From Lysobacterales bacterium (lineage in GTDB: Bacteria; Pseudomonadota; Gammaproteobacteria; Xanthomonadales; SZUA-36), in contig JABDLD010000075.1 of assembly GCA_013001885.1 (NCBI GenBank), positions 124,001 through 188,000 on the forward strand: DNA of 64,000 nt, read 5' to 3'. Each line of letters begins with the position of its first letter. The stretch's first letter is position 1. The notes under the pieces were generated by a model, which ran no database searches, had not been told where the DNA came from, and saw only the letters and a program-made list of their open reading frames with translations. Below are positions 43,315 to 52,052 of the stretch, in pieces. Both the position numbers and the translations under genes were made by a program.

Positions 43315-44670
43315 ATGGCCGTACTGGAAAAAATCGTCATTGCGAATCGCGGTGAAATCGCACTCCGTATTTTACGCGCCTGCCATGCCATGGGAATCAA
43401 GACGGTCGCGCTGCATTCGACCGTAGACCGGAATCTCAAGCACGTGGCCATGGCCGACGAGTCGGTTTGTATTGGGCCGGCGCCGGCCACCGAAAGCTAC
43501 CTGAATGTGCCGGCGATCATTGCCGCCACGGAAGTGACTGATGCAGTTGCCATTCATCCGGGCTACGGTTTCCTGTCAGAGAATGCCGATTTCGCGGAGC
43601 GCGTGGAACAGAGCGGGTTTATTTTCATCGGGCCGCGGGCCGAAACCATCCGATTGATGGGAGACAAGGTCTCAGCGATCCAGGCAATGAGGGAAGCCGG
43701 AGTGCCCTGTGTCCCGGGTTCCGACGGTCCGTTGCCGGAAGATTCAAAGGAGTGCAAGAAAATTGCCCATGAAGTGGGCTACCCGGTCATCATCAAGGCA
43801 TCCGCCGGTGGCGGTGGTCGCGGAATGCGGGTGGTGAACACCGAAGCGCATCTGCATAATGCGTTGCAGTTGACCCGCCAGGAAGCAAAGGGTGCTTTTG
43901 GCGATGATACGGTCTACCTGGAGAAATTTCTGGAAAATCCCAGGCACATCGAAATCCAGGTTCTGGCCGACCAGCACGGTAACGCAATCCACCTGGGTGA
44001 GCGCGACTGTTCGAGTCAACGCCGCCATCAGAAAGTGATTGAGGAAGCACCGGCCCCCGGCATTACACCGGAGCAGCGGGATGAAATCGGGACGGCCTGT
44101 GTCGAGGCCTGCAAGCGGATTGGTTACCGGGGCGCCGGCACCTTCGAATTTCTGTTTGACAACGGACAGTTCTACTTCATCGAAATGAACACCCGCATCC
44201 AGGTGGAACACCCGGTCACCGAACGGATCACCGGGGTCGACCTTGTCAGGGAGCAGATTCTGGTGGCGGCCGGCCGCCGGCTGTCGCATTCACAGGAGGA
44301 TATTCAGATTCGCGGCCATGCGGTCGAGTGCCGGATCAATGCCGAGGATCCGGTTACATTCATGCCCTCGCCCGGCCTGGTCGAGGGCTTCCATGCCCCC
44401 GGCGGTCCCGGAATCCGTACCGAGTCGCATATTTATGATGGCTACCGTGTGCCGCCGAACTACGATTCGATGATTGGCAAGATCATTGCGCATGGCGAGA
44501 ACCGCGAGATGGCGATCGCCAGGATGCGGGTGGCGCTGGACGAGATGGTTCTCAACGGCATCAAGACCAATGTGCCTCTGCACAAGTGGTTCCTGTGGGA
44601 CCGGGGTTTTCTGCGCGGGGGCTTCAACATCCATTACCTCGAGAAGCGCATCGAAGAGCGTAGCGGCTGA
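43315..44670 (+). CDS. accC: Biotin carboxylase subunit of acetyl-CoA carboxylase
   Basis: The 451-residue ATP-grasp enzyme starts [20 protein letters not shown]. It contains the glycine-rich ATP loop [14 protein letters not shown], the [20 protein letters not shown] motif, and the [14 protein letters not shown] motif. It carboxylates biotin on AccB for fatty-acid synthesis. The length and order are normal. Confidence 0.98.
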   Translation: MAVLEKIVIANRGEIALRILRACHAMGIKTVALHSTVDRNLKHVAMADESVCIGPAPATESYLNVPAIIAATEVTDAVAIHPGYGFLSENADFAERVEQSGFIFIGPRAETIRLMGDKVSAIQAMREAGVPCVPGSDGPLPEDSKECKKIAHEVGYPVIIKASAGGGGRGMRVVNTEAHLHNALQLTRQEAKGAFGDDTVYLEKFLENPRHIEIQVLADQHGNAIHLGERDCSSQRRHQKVIEEAPAPGITPEQRDEIGTACVEACKRIGYRGAGTFEFLFDNGQFYFIEMNTRIQVEHPVTERITGVDLVREQILVAAGRRLSHSQEDIQIRGHAVECRINAEDPVTFMPSPGLVEGFHAPGGPGIRTESHIYDGYRVPPNYDSMIGKIIAHGENREMAIARMRVALDEMVLNGIKTNVPLHKWFLWDRGFLRGGFNIHYLEKRIEERSG

Positions 44671-44681
44671 GGCTCTTCCAC

Positions 44682-45590
44682 TTGGCCTGGACTGAGATCA
44701 GCATCAGCGTGACGCAGGATGATGCAGCCCTGGCGGAACTCATTCTGGAAGAGCTCGGGGCACTGGCGGTGACACTTCAGGACGATGAAGACAACCCGGT
44801 TCTTGAGCCCGAACCGGGCACGACTCCGCTCTGGCCTACCGTTCAGGTCCGTGGCCTGTTCGAAAGAGACACGGACCGTGACCGCGTGCTTGCTGCGCTC
44901 GGGGCCGTGCCGGGCGCCGAACGGCCGGACCGTTTCCGCTGGCGTAATATCGGAGACCGGGACTGGGAGCGGGCCTGGCTTGAACGCTTTGCGCCAATGC
45001 AATTCGGCCGGCAACTGTGGATCGTGCCGGGCGGCATGCAGATACCTTTCGACCCTAATAACATTGAAATCCGTCTGGACCCCGGCCTAGCGTTCGGTAC
45101 CGGAACCCACCCCACGACGGCGCTTTGCCTCAGGTGGCTCGACAGCCAGGAAGTTCGCGGCGCTGCGGTCGTTGATTACGGCTGCGGTTCAGGAATTCTG
45201 GGCATCGCCGCCGCACTGAAAGGCGCCCGGCGAGTCGTGTGCGTCGACAATGATCAGCAGGCGCTGGAGGCAACAGCGGACAATGCGGCCCGCAACGGCG
45301 TAAGCACGATTATCGAATGCTGCACCCCCCAGGAGTATCAGCGCGAGCTGGCTGACGTGGTCATGGCCAATATTCTGGCCGCTCCACTGATCCTGCTGGC
45401 GCCGAGGTTGCTGGCCGCTCTGCGACCGGGCGGATTGATTGCCTTGTCCGGAATTCTGAATGTCCAGGCGGACGAAGTCCTGGCGGCTTACCGGGCGGGG
45501 TTGCTGGAAGCGGCGACACAGACCGAGCAGGAGTGGGTGCTGATTCATGGCCGGAGCGATCCGGAAACTCCAGGTGCTCCACGTGAATGA
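44682..45590 (+). CDS. prmA: Ribosomal protein L11 methyltransferase
   Basis: The 302-residue protein is PrmA. The N-terminal domain binds L11, and the SAM-binding domain has the motifs DPGLAFGTGTHPTTALCLRW, VVDYGCGSGILGIAA and DVVMANILAAPLI. Translation appears to start at TTG 44682 (MAWTEISISVTQDD), which matches the family N-terminus. The next gene overlaps its last 44 bases. Confidence 0.95.
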   Translation: MAWTEISISVTQDDAALAELILEELGALAVTLQDDEDNPVLEPEPGTTPLWPTVQVRGLFERDTDRDRVLAALGAVPGAERPDRFRWRNIGDRDWERAWLERFAPMQFGRQLWIVPGGMQIPFDPNNIEIRLDPGLAFGTGTHPTTALCLRWLDSQEVRGAAVVDYGCGSGILGIAAALKGARRVVCVDNDQQALEATADNAARNGVSTIIECCTPQEYQRELADVVMANILAAPLILLAPRLLAALRPGGLIALSGILNVQADEVLAAYRAGLLEAATQTEQEWVLIHGRSDPETPGAPRE

Positions 45591-46509
45591 CCGGGGCCGA
45601 TTATCCAGGCAATGGACCGACCTGGTGGCCTACGTGTTGCTGCCTGGCTTGTCCGTGATGCTGCCGGCGAAGATTTCCAGGCGAATGTTATGCCGGGCTT
45701 CGGGCTGGGGCTGGCTGCTGTCGAACGATGCCGGGCAGGCCTGCGCTCTGGCTGGGAAACACGTGGAAATAGCGGATCTCCAACGATGGAAACGCCGCTG
45801 GAAACAGGTCGAACTGGTCGACGTGCGCGATCTTTACCTGCTGTTGTTCGGCCGCGCCGGGGCCGTTGCGCAGGAGGTGGACGGCCTTGACGACCTGGCG
45901 CTGTGCAGGGACCGGGTGATGGTGGGCATGCATTGGGGGCCGGCCATCTCCATCCTGAAGATCCTCTCCCTCGCCGGACTGAGGCCAGCGTTTCCCTATC
46001 GTTTGCCAGAACCTGAGCTGTTGCGGATGCGGCCCTTCTACTACCTGTTTTGCCGGCTGGCGACCGTGTACCTGAAAAGAACGCTCGCTGAGCGCGCGGT
46101 AGCCGTGGGCGGAGCCGGCAGGGTCTTGCAGTCGATGTTGAATGAGCCCGGCAGCATTTGCGTGCTGATGGATGCTCCGCCAATGGCGGGACGGCCGTCA
46201 ATCCGTGCACCGGTGCTGGGCACGGTAGCGGCATTCAATGCGGGTTTTCCTTCGATGCTGGCAGAAAGGCGTAAGGAGTATGTCCTGTACGCGATGACCC
46301 TCGCTGAGGACGGGTCATTGAGAAAGAAACTGGAACTGGACGGCCCGTTCAGAGCAGAAAATCTACAGGAGTTCCTGGATCAGTATGCCGCCTTTCTGGA
46401 CCGCCACCTGGCGGCGGATTCCCCGCAGTGGCGAATCTGGCGTGCAGAGCACCAGTTCTGGGGCCGCCCGGACGAAGCCGCGGCCACCGACAGCGGGCTT
46501 TACCAGTAG
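45547..46509 (+). CDS. Putative lipid A/lysophospholipid acyltransferase-like protein
   Basis: The 320-residue protein loosely follows the LpxL-type acyltransferase plan: a central GMHWGPAISILK in place of the HxxxxD/E active site, a VLMDAPPMAGRPS loop, APVLGTVAAFNAG, and a C-terminal PQWRIWRAEHQFW. The catalytic acid expected five residues after His is absent. It is either a divergent member or inactive. The start overlaps the end of prmA by 44 bases, suggesting translational coupling. Annotation as a LABLAT-like protein is tentative. Confidence 0.55.
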   Translation: MAGAIRKLQVLHVNDRGRLSRQWTDLVAYVLLPGLSVMLPAKISRRMLCRASGWGWLLSNDAGQACALAGKHVEIADLQRWKRRWKQVELVDVRDLYLLLFGRAGAVAQEVDGLDDLALCRDRVMVGMHWGPAISILKILSLAGLRPAFPYRLPEPELLRMRPFYYLFCRLATVYLKRTLAERAVAVGGAGRVLQSMLNEPGSICVLMDAPPMAGRPSIRAPVLGTVAAFNAGFPSMLAERRKEYVLYAMTLAEDGSLRKKLELDGPFRAENLQEFLDQYAAFLDRHLAADSPQWRIWRAEHQFWGRPDEAAATDSGLYQ

Positions 46510-47051
46510 TCCGGTTTTTCAGGCAGCGCGTCGTAGCGCTCGACCGAGTCAAGGATCTCCTGGCGCGCAGCCTCAGCGTCCTCCCACCCCTTGATGTTGA
46601 CCCATTTGCCGGTTTCCAGATCTTTGTAATGATCGAAAAAGTGGGAAATCTGCAGGCGCAGTAATTCGTCAACGTCGTCCACACCCTTTACATCCCTGTA
46701 CAGACCCGTCACGTCACTGGTTGGCACCGCCAGGATTTTTGCATCCTCGCCGGATTCATCCTCCATCCGCAATAGGCCAACGGGACGGCAGGTGACCACG
46801 GCGCCGTAGTTGATGGGAACCGGCATCACCACCATGACGTCAGTCGGGTCGCCATCACCGCACAGCGTGTGGGGGATGTAGCCATAGTTGCAGGGGTAAT
46901 GCATTGCCGTTTTCAACATCCGGTCAAGAAACAGCGCGCCCGATTCCTTGTCGACTTCATACTTTACGGCAGGGCTGTGCATCGGAATTTCGATGATGAC
47001 GTTGACATTGTTCGGGACGTCTTTCCCCACGGGCACGGCTTGCAGGCTCAT
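46500..47051 (-). CDS. ppa: Inorganic pyrophosphatase (soluble, family I)
   Basis: The 183-residue protein starts MSLQAVPVGKDVPNNVNVII at 47051 behind a GGAG ribosome site. The longer frame to 47168 is not supported. Metal-binding motif DGDPTDVMVV and PCNYGYIPHT are typical of family I PPase. It hydrolyses PPi to phosphate in the cytoplasm and so competes with PPi-PFK and the membrane PPase in this window. It overlaps the convergent acyltransferase-like gene by 10 bases. Confidence 0.96.
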   Translation of the reverse strand: MSLQAVPVGKDVPNNVNVIIEIPMHSPAVKYEVDKESGALFLDRMLKTAMHYPCNYGYIPHTLCGDGDPTDVMVVMPVPINYGAVVTCRPVGLLRMEDESGEDAKILAVPTSDVTGLYRDVKGVDDVDELLRLQISHFFDHYKDLETGKWVNIKGWEDAEAARQEILDSVERYDALPEKPDYW

Positions 47052-47082
47052 GATGGCTCCACTTAGGGTTGGTAAGCTGCCC

Positions 47083-47088
47083 ATTATA
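47083..47088 (-). promoter_or_regulatory. Likely -10 element of the ppa promoter
   Basis: A perfect TATAAT occurs on the minus strand 31 bases upstream of the ppa ATG. No good TTGACA-like -35 is found 16-18 bases further upstream, so an activator or an extended contact may be needed. Confidence 0.4.
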
Positions 47089-47139
47089 CCTTTAAAATGT
47101 CGCACCCCGTCACGCCGCAAAGTCCTTGAGTACGCCGAT

Positions 47140-48303
47140 ATGCTGACACTGATAAAGAACGCAGACATTTACGCCCCCGAGGCCCTCGGCCCCGGTTTTT
47201 TACTGCTCGGAGGCGGAAAAATACTGCGCATGGGCGCCGGCGCTCCTGACATTGCAGAGTCCTGCGTGGACGCCATCCTGGACATGAACGACGCGCCGGT
47301 CGGCCCCGGCCTGATCGATTGCCATGTGCACCTAACCGGAGGCGGCGGCGAGGATGGTTTTGCCACCCAGGCGCCGCCGGTTCCGCTCAGCCGATTCACC
47401 CGGTTTGGCGTGACATCGATGGTCGGATTACTCGGGACAGATGACGAAACACGGTCTACGGCCAACCTGATCGCCAGGACCCGGGCCTTGCGGGAAGAAG
47501 GACTGTCAGCCTGGTGCTGGACGGGCGGATACCACGTGCCGCCCACCACGTTGACCGGATCAGTCCGCAGCGACATCGTCAACATCGACTGCATCATTGG
47601 CCTGGGTGAACTGGCTATCAGCGACCATCGTTCCAGTCAGCCTACTTTTGATGAGCTGGCGCGACTGGCATCAGAGGCACATGTGGCGGGCCTGTTGAGC
47701 AAAAAGGCGGGTGTCCTGCACCTGCACCTCGGTGACGGCGGCCGGGGGCTTGAGCTGGTGAGCAGGCTGCTGGATGAGACGGAGTTGCCGCCGCGGGTCT
47801 TTCACCCGACCCATGTGAATCGGCGCAAGCAACTGTTTGAAGAAGCCTGTGCGTTGAGTCACCGGAACGTCGTCGTGGATGTCACCGCCTTTCCGGTTGA
47901 GGAGGGCGAGAACGCCTGGTGCGCTGCCGACGCCTGGGAGCGGTTCCACGAGGCCGCCTGCCCGCCAGCACATCTGACCATCAGCTCAGACGGCGGCGGA
48001 TGCCTGCCGCATTTCGATGACAATGGGGAACTGGTGAAGATGGGCTTTGCGACTTCGGCCGGATTGCCGGAAACGATTCGCGAACTGGCGCGCAGAGGCC
48101 ATCGGCTGGACCGGGTTCTGCCCGCGATGACGAGCAACGTTGCGCGAGCGTTGAGGCTGCCCGGAAAAGGAACAATCGCGCCCGGCTTCGACGCCGACCT
48201 GATCTTCTTCAATGAAGATCATCAGGTGAGGCATGTCATGGCGGGGGGTAAATGGATGGTCCAGGATGGATCGCCTGCGGTGAAGGGAACGTTCGAGGAC
48301 TGA
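47140..48303 (+). CDS. iadA: Isoaspartyl (beta-aspartyl) dipeptidase with Glu in place of the bridging Lys
   Basis: From ATG 47140 the 387-residue amidohydrolase matches IadA: CHVHLTGGGGE (His62, His64, Glu71), TGGYHVPPTTLTGSV, HLHLGD, PTHVNR and ISSDGGG (Asp284). E. coli IadA has a carbamylated Lys bridging the two zincs just before AISDHR; here the aligned residue is Glu157 (GLGELAISDHR). The enzyme should cut beta-Asp-Arg, the dipeptide released by cyanophycinase, which fits its place upstream of cphB and cphA. The Lys-to-Glu change may alter metal use but need not abolish activity. cphB starts 42 bases downstream. Confidence 0.9.
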   Translation: MLTLIKNADIYAPEALGPGFLLLGGGKILRMGAGAPDIAESCVDAILDMNDAPVGPGLIDCHVHLTGGGGEDGFATQAPPVPLSRFTRFGVTSMVGLLGTDDETRSTANLIARTRALREEGLSAWCWTGGYHVPPTTLTGSVRSDIVNIDCIIGLGELAISDHRSSQPTFDELARLASEAHVAGLLSKKAGVLHLHLGDGGRGLELVSRLLDETELPPRVFHPTHVNRRKQLFEEACALSHRNVVVDVTAFPVEEGENAWCAADAWERFHEAACPPAHLTISSDGGGCLPHFDDNGELVKMGFATSAGLPETIRELARRGHRLDRVLPAMTSNVARALRLPGKGTIAPGFDADLIFFNEDHQVRHVMAGGKWMVQDGSPAVKGTFED

Positions 48304-48344
48304 ATTCAGGGTTTGACTCATTTTTGCTTGATGGATTGAAAAAG

Positions 48345-49160
48345 ATGCCGGCTACACCCCAGGAAAACGCCCAGAGAGGCTATATCGTCCCGATCGGCGG
48401 CGCCGAAGGGAAACGGAAGAAGTCCCCAATTCTTAACCGCTATACAGAGCTTTGCGGCGGAAAAGACGCACGGATCATGGTGATTCCAACCGCATCGCTG
48501 CTGAATGAGACCGGTCCGCAATATGAGGCTTTGTTCCGGGAAATGGGCGCCAGGGCCATGTGTGTGCCGCTGGAAACGCGGGAAGAGTGTTTCAATGAAG
48601 AAACGCTTCGGGTACTTGGCGAGGCGACCGGCGTATTCATCACAGGCGGCAACCAGCTTCGTTTATCCACGATTCTCGGCGGGACGCCGGTGGCCCGGCA
48701 AATCCGCAGCCTGAATTCGAATGGCGTTCATGTCGCCGGCACATCAGCCGGAGCCGCTATCGTTTCAGAACATATGATCGCCGGCGGCCGCAGCGGGTCT
48801 ACGCCGCGCGAGAGCGGGGTGGAACTGGCGCCCGGACTGGGCCTGACCAACCGGGTGATCATCGACCAGCATTTCAACCAGCGCCAGCGCATGGGGCGGC
48901 TGTTGGCAGCCCTGTCTTTCAATCCTTTTGCCTGCGGCCTCGGAATTGATGAGAACACGGCTGGTTTCATTGCTCCGGACGGAAGCATGGAAGTGGTTGG
49001 CAGGGGGACGATCACCGTCGTTGACCCGTCTGAGCTGAGTCATTCTTCGATGAGTTACGTGCGCAGGGCAGAGGCCGTCACGCTGATTGGCCTGAAACTT
49101 CACGTGCTGGCGGAAGGCGCTCATTTCAATACAGAAACCAGACAGGCCACGCTCGACTAG
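48345..49160 (+). CDS. cphB: Cyanophycinase
   Basis: The 271-residue serine peptidase (S51-like) starts MPATPQENAQRGYIVPIGGA at 48345; the open frame extends upstream but overlaps iadA. The nucleophile is Ser134 in AGTSAGAAI. GGNQ (101-104) and the DQHFNQRQRMGRL helix supply substrate-binding residues. It cuts cyanophycin to beta-Asp-Arg dipeptides. No signal peptide is visible, so it is cytoplasmic and mobilises stored polymer. It lies between iadA and cphA. Confidence 0.95.
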   Translation: MPATPQENAQRGYIVPIGGAEGKRKKSPILNRYTELCGGKDARIMVIPTASLLNETGPQYEALFREMGARAMCVPLETREECFNEETLRVLGEATGVFITGGNQLRLSTILGGTPVARQIRSLNSNGVHVAGTSAGAAIVSEHMIAGGRSGSTPRESGVELAPGLGLTNRVIIDQHFNQRQRMGRLLAALSFNPFACGLGIDENTAGFIAPDGSMEVVGRGTITVVDPSELSHSSMSYVRRAEAVTLIGLKLHVLAEGAHFNTETRQATLD

Positions 49161-49235
49161 GTAATAAATTTTTGGCGGTAGCGGCGCTCGGGCGTTAATA
49201 TGCGTTGACCTCCCACGCTATCAGGTCGTCTTGTT

Positions 49236-52043
49236 ATGAAAATCCTGGCCACCAACGTATATCTTGGCCCCAGTCTCTATGCCCATTTTCCGGTCATTCG
49301 CCACCAGGTCGATATCGGCGTGCTGGAAGACTGGCCTTCAGTCCGCCTGGGTGATGCGTTTATCGACTCTATGGTTGAGGCGCTGCCCGGCCTGTCGAAG
49401 CATGGCTGTTCTTATGGCGAGCCGGGCGGATTTCTGCGCCGGTTGAGCGAAAATGAAGGAACATGGATGGCGCATATCTGGGAGCATGCCGCCATCGAGT
49501 TACAGAACATGGCCGGCTCCGACGTCTCCTTTGGCAAAACCCGCGGTATAGGGCCGGCGGGCCACTACAACATGGTGTTTCAGTACAAGCAGAGGGAGGT
49601 GGGCCTGGAGGCGGCCAGGATTTCCAGGCAACTGCTGTTGAACCTGCTGCCTGAGGCGCTCAGGAAAGAGTTTGCCGATCAGCTTGAAGAAGGCTTTGAT
49701 TTCGAAGAAGAGCGCGATAATTTCATTCGTTTTGCCCAACGCAAAGAGCTGGGCCCCAGCACGGCGTCACTGGTCAAGGCGGCGGAAGAAAGGGAAATTC
49801 CCTCGTTGCGCCTGAATAAATACTCGCTGGTGCAGTTTGGTCACGGTCGCTACCAGCAGCGTATCCAGGCGACGATCACCAGCAAGACGCCGCATATTGC
49901 CGTCGAAATTTCCTGTGACAAGGAGGACACGCATAATCTGCTGCGCGACCTGGGCCTTCCCGTGCCGCAGCAGCGCATGATCAGTTCGGAGCGCGAGGCC
50001 GTTCGTGCCGCGTCGCGAATCGGCTATCCGGTGGTGGTCAAGCCTCTCGATGCGAATCACGGCCGGGGTGTGTCCATCAACCTGCTTGAAGATGACCAGG
50101 TGCGAGCGGCGTTCGGCGTGGCCCTTGAAAGCGCACGCGGCAGAAACGTTTTGGTGGAGAGCTTCATCGAAGGTATGGATCACCGGATGCTCGTGGTAAA
50201 CGACGAGCTGGTTGCCGTTGCCAAGCGTGTTCCCGGACATGTCCAGGGAGATGGAAAACAGACTATTTCCGAACTGGTTGACAAGGTTAACGAGGATCCC
50301 CGGCGTGGTATCGGTCATGAGAAAGTCCTGACCCGGCTGGAAATCGATCACCAGGCGGAGCGCCTGATGGAGAAAGCGGGTATAAACCGGGACACCGTGC
50401 TGCCCGGGGGCGAGGTCTTTTTCCTGCGCTCCACCGCCAATCTCTCGACCGGCGGCACCGCGATCGACATGACGGACCTGGTGCATCCGGACAATCGCGA
50501 AATGGCCGTCCGGGCGATCCAGGCGGTGGGCCTGGACGTGGGCGGCGTCGATTTCCTGACCGCGGACATCACGAAATCCTACAAGGAGGTCGGCGGAGCC
50601 ATTGTGGAAGTGAACGCTGCGCCCGGTTTCCGCATGCACGTCGCTCCCTCGGAGGGCAAGCCCCGCGACGTGGCCGGCAAGGTCATGGACATGCTGTTTC
50701 CGCCCGGCAGTCCGTGCAGGGTGCCGGTGGTCAGCATTACCGGCACCAATGGCAAGACCACGACATCGAGAATGCTTGCACATATTCTGAAGACAGCAGG
50801 CCACACGGTGGGACTGACGTCCACCGATGGGGTTTATATTGACGGCAGACTATCGGTCAAAGGCGATATGACGGGGCCCGCTTCTGCGCACATCGTGTTG
50901 CGCGATCCAACGATTGATATGGCCGTGCTCGAGACGGCTCGCGGCGGGTTGTTGAGGGCCGGACTGGGTTACCGGCGATGCGATGTTTCGGCCTGTCTGA
51001 ACGTGGCTTCCGACCACCTGGGCATCAACGGAATCGATACGCTGGAGCAACTGGCCGAGCTGAAACGAATTCCGATCGAGGTCGCGCGTAACGCGGCGGT
51101 TCTGAATGCAGACGACGAACGCTGCCTGCACATGGCGGACTACACGCAGGCCGAACACGTTTGCTACATCACGATGAATCCTGCCCACACATTGGTGAAA
51201 GAGCATATCCGCGCGGGCGGTCGCGCTGTCGTGCTGGAACAGGGAATCGCCGGCGACATGATTACGTTGTATGACAACGGCACTCATTTCCAGCTGTTGT
51301 GGACCCACCTGATCCCGGCAACCATGGACGGGAAAGCCACGCACAACGTTCAGAATGCCATGTTCGCCGCGGCGATGGCGTTCAGCATTGGCAAGTCGCT
51401 GGAAGATATCCGGCACGGATTACAGACATTCAACTCCACGATTTTCCAGGCCCCGGGCCGGATGAACGTATTCGATGAACATCCGTTCCGCGTCATCCTG
51501 GATTACGGACACAATGCGGCGGCTATTGCCAGCATAAGCCAACTGGTCAGCCGCCTCGAAGTCACCGGCCGGCGTATCTGTGTACTGGCGGCTCCCGGCG
51601 ACCGCCGGGATGAGGATATCCGGGCGATTGCCGACGCGGCTGCTGGCGCTTACGATCACTACCTGTGCAAAGCGGACGATAACCGGCGCGGTCGCGGGCA
51701 CGACGAAGTGCCGGTCTTGCTGCGCGAGCAGCTATTGAAGTCCGGGGTTGCCAAACAGCACGCCAGCGTGGTGCCGGCAGAGACCGAGGCGGTGCAGGCA
51801 GCGCTGGAAATGGCCGGCAAAGGGGACCTGGTGGTGATCTTCGGGGACAACATCGAACGATGCTGGAACCAGGTTGCGGGGCACCAGGCAAAAGCAGGTG
51901 ACGCAGACAGCGACACCCCGCAGATTACGGCGCAGAGTTTCGTTGAGGAAGATCCCGAGGCGTTCACGCTGGACCCTGGCTCTGAACTGATCCGGGACGA
52001 ACGTGGCGTGCGCATTGCGCGGGTCGAAGAAGAATCCGATTAG
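49236..52043 (+). CDS. cphA: Cyanophycin synthetase
   Basis: The 935-residue enzyme polymerises Asp and Arg into multi-L-arginyl-poly-Asp. It has the full three-domain plan. The N domain (1-165) includes the HIWEH metal-type motif (80-84). The ATP-grasp domain (about 220-490, KPLDANHGRGVS) extends the Asp backbone. The Mur-ligase domain has P-loop GTNGKTTT (503-510) and adds Arg to side chains. A C-terminal tail rich in Glu and Asp follows. It is the third gene of the cyanophycin cluster and is followed after 9 bases by a shorter paralogue. Confidence 0.97.
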   Translation: MKILATNVYLGPSLYAHFPVIRHQVDIGVLEDWPSVRLGDAFIDSMVEALPGLSKHGCSYGEPGGFLRRLSENEGTWMAHIWEHAAIELQNMAGSDVSFGKTRGIGPAGHYNMVFQYKQREVGLEAARISRQLLLNLLPEALRKEFADQLEEGFDFEEERDNFIRFAQRKELGPSTASLVKAAEEREIPSLRLNKYSLVQFGHGRYQQRIQATITSKTPHIAVEISCDKEDTHNLLRDLGLPVPQQRMISSEREAVRAASRIGYPVVVKPLDANHGRGVSINLLEDDQVRAAFGVALESARGRNVLVESFIEGMDHRMLVVNDELVAVAKRVPGHVQGDGKQTISELVDKVNEDPRRGIGHEKVLTRLEIDHQAERLMEKAGINRDTVLPGGEVFFLRSTANLSTGGTAIDMTDLVHPDNREMAVRAIQAVGLDVGGVDFLTADITKSYKEVGGAIVEVNAAPGFRMHVAPSEGKPRDVAGKVMDMLFPPGSPCRVPVVSITGTNGKTTTSRMLAHILKTAGHTVGLTSTDGVYIDGRLSVKGDMTGPASAHIVLRDPTIDMAVLETARGGLLRAGLGYRRCDVSACLNVASDHLGINGIDTLEQLAELKRIPIEVARNAAVLNADDERCLHMADYTQAEHVCYITMNPAHTLVKEHIRAGGRAVVLEQGIAGDMITLYDNGTHFQLLWTHLIPATMDGKATHNVQNAMFAAAMAFSIGKSLEDIRHGLQTFNSTIFQAPGRMNVFDEHPFRVILDYGHNAAAIASISQLVSRLEVTGRRICVLAAPGDRRDEDIRAIADAAAGAYDHYLCKADDNRRGRGHDEVPVLLREQLLKSGVAKQHASVVPAETEAVQAALEMAGKGDLVVIFGDNIERCWNQVAGHQAKAGDADSDTPQITAQSFVEEDPEAFTLDPGSELIRDERGVRIARVEEESD

Positions 52044-52052
52044 AAGCTGGTT

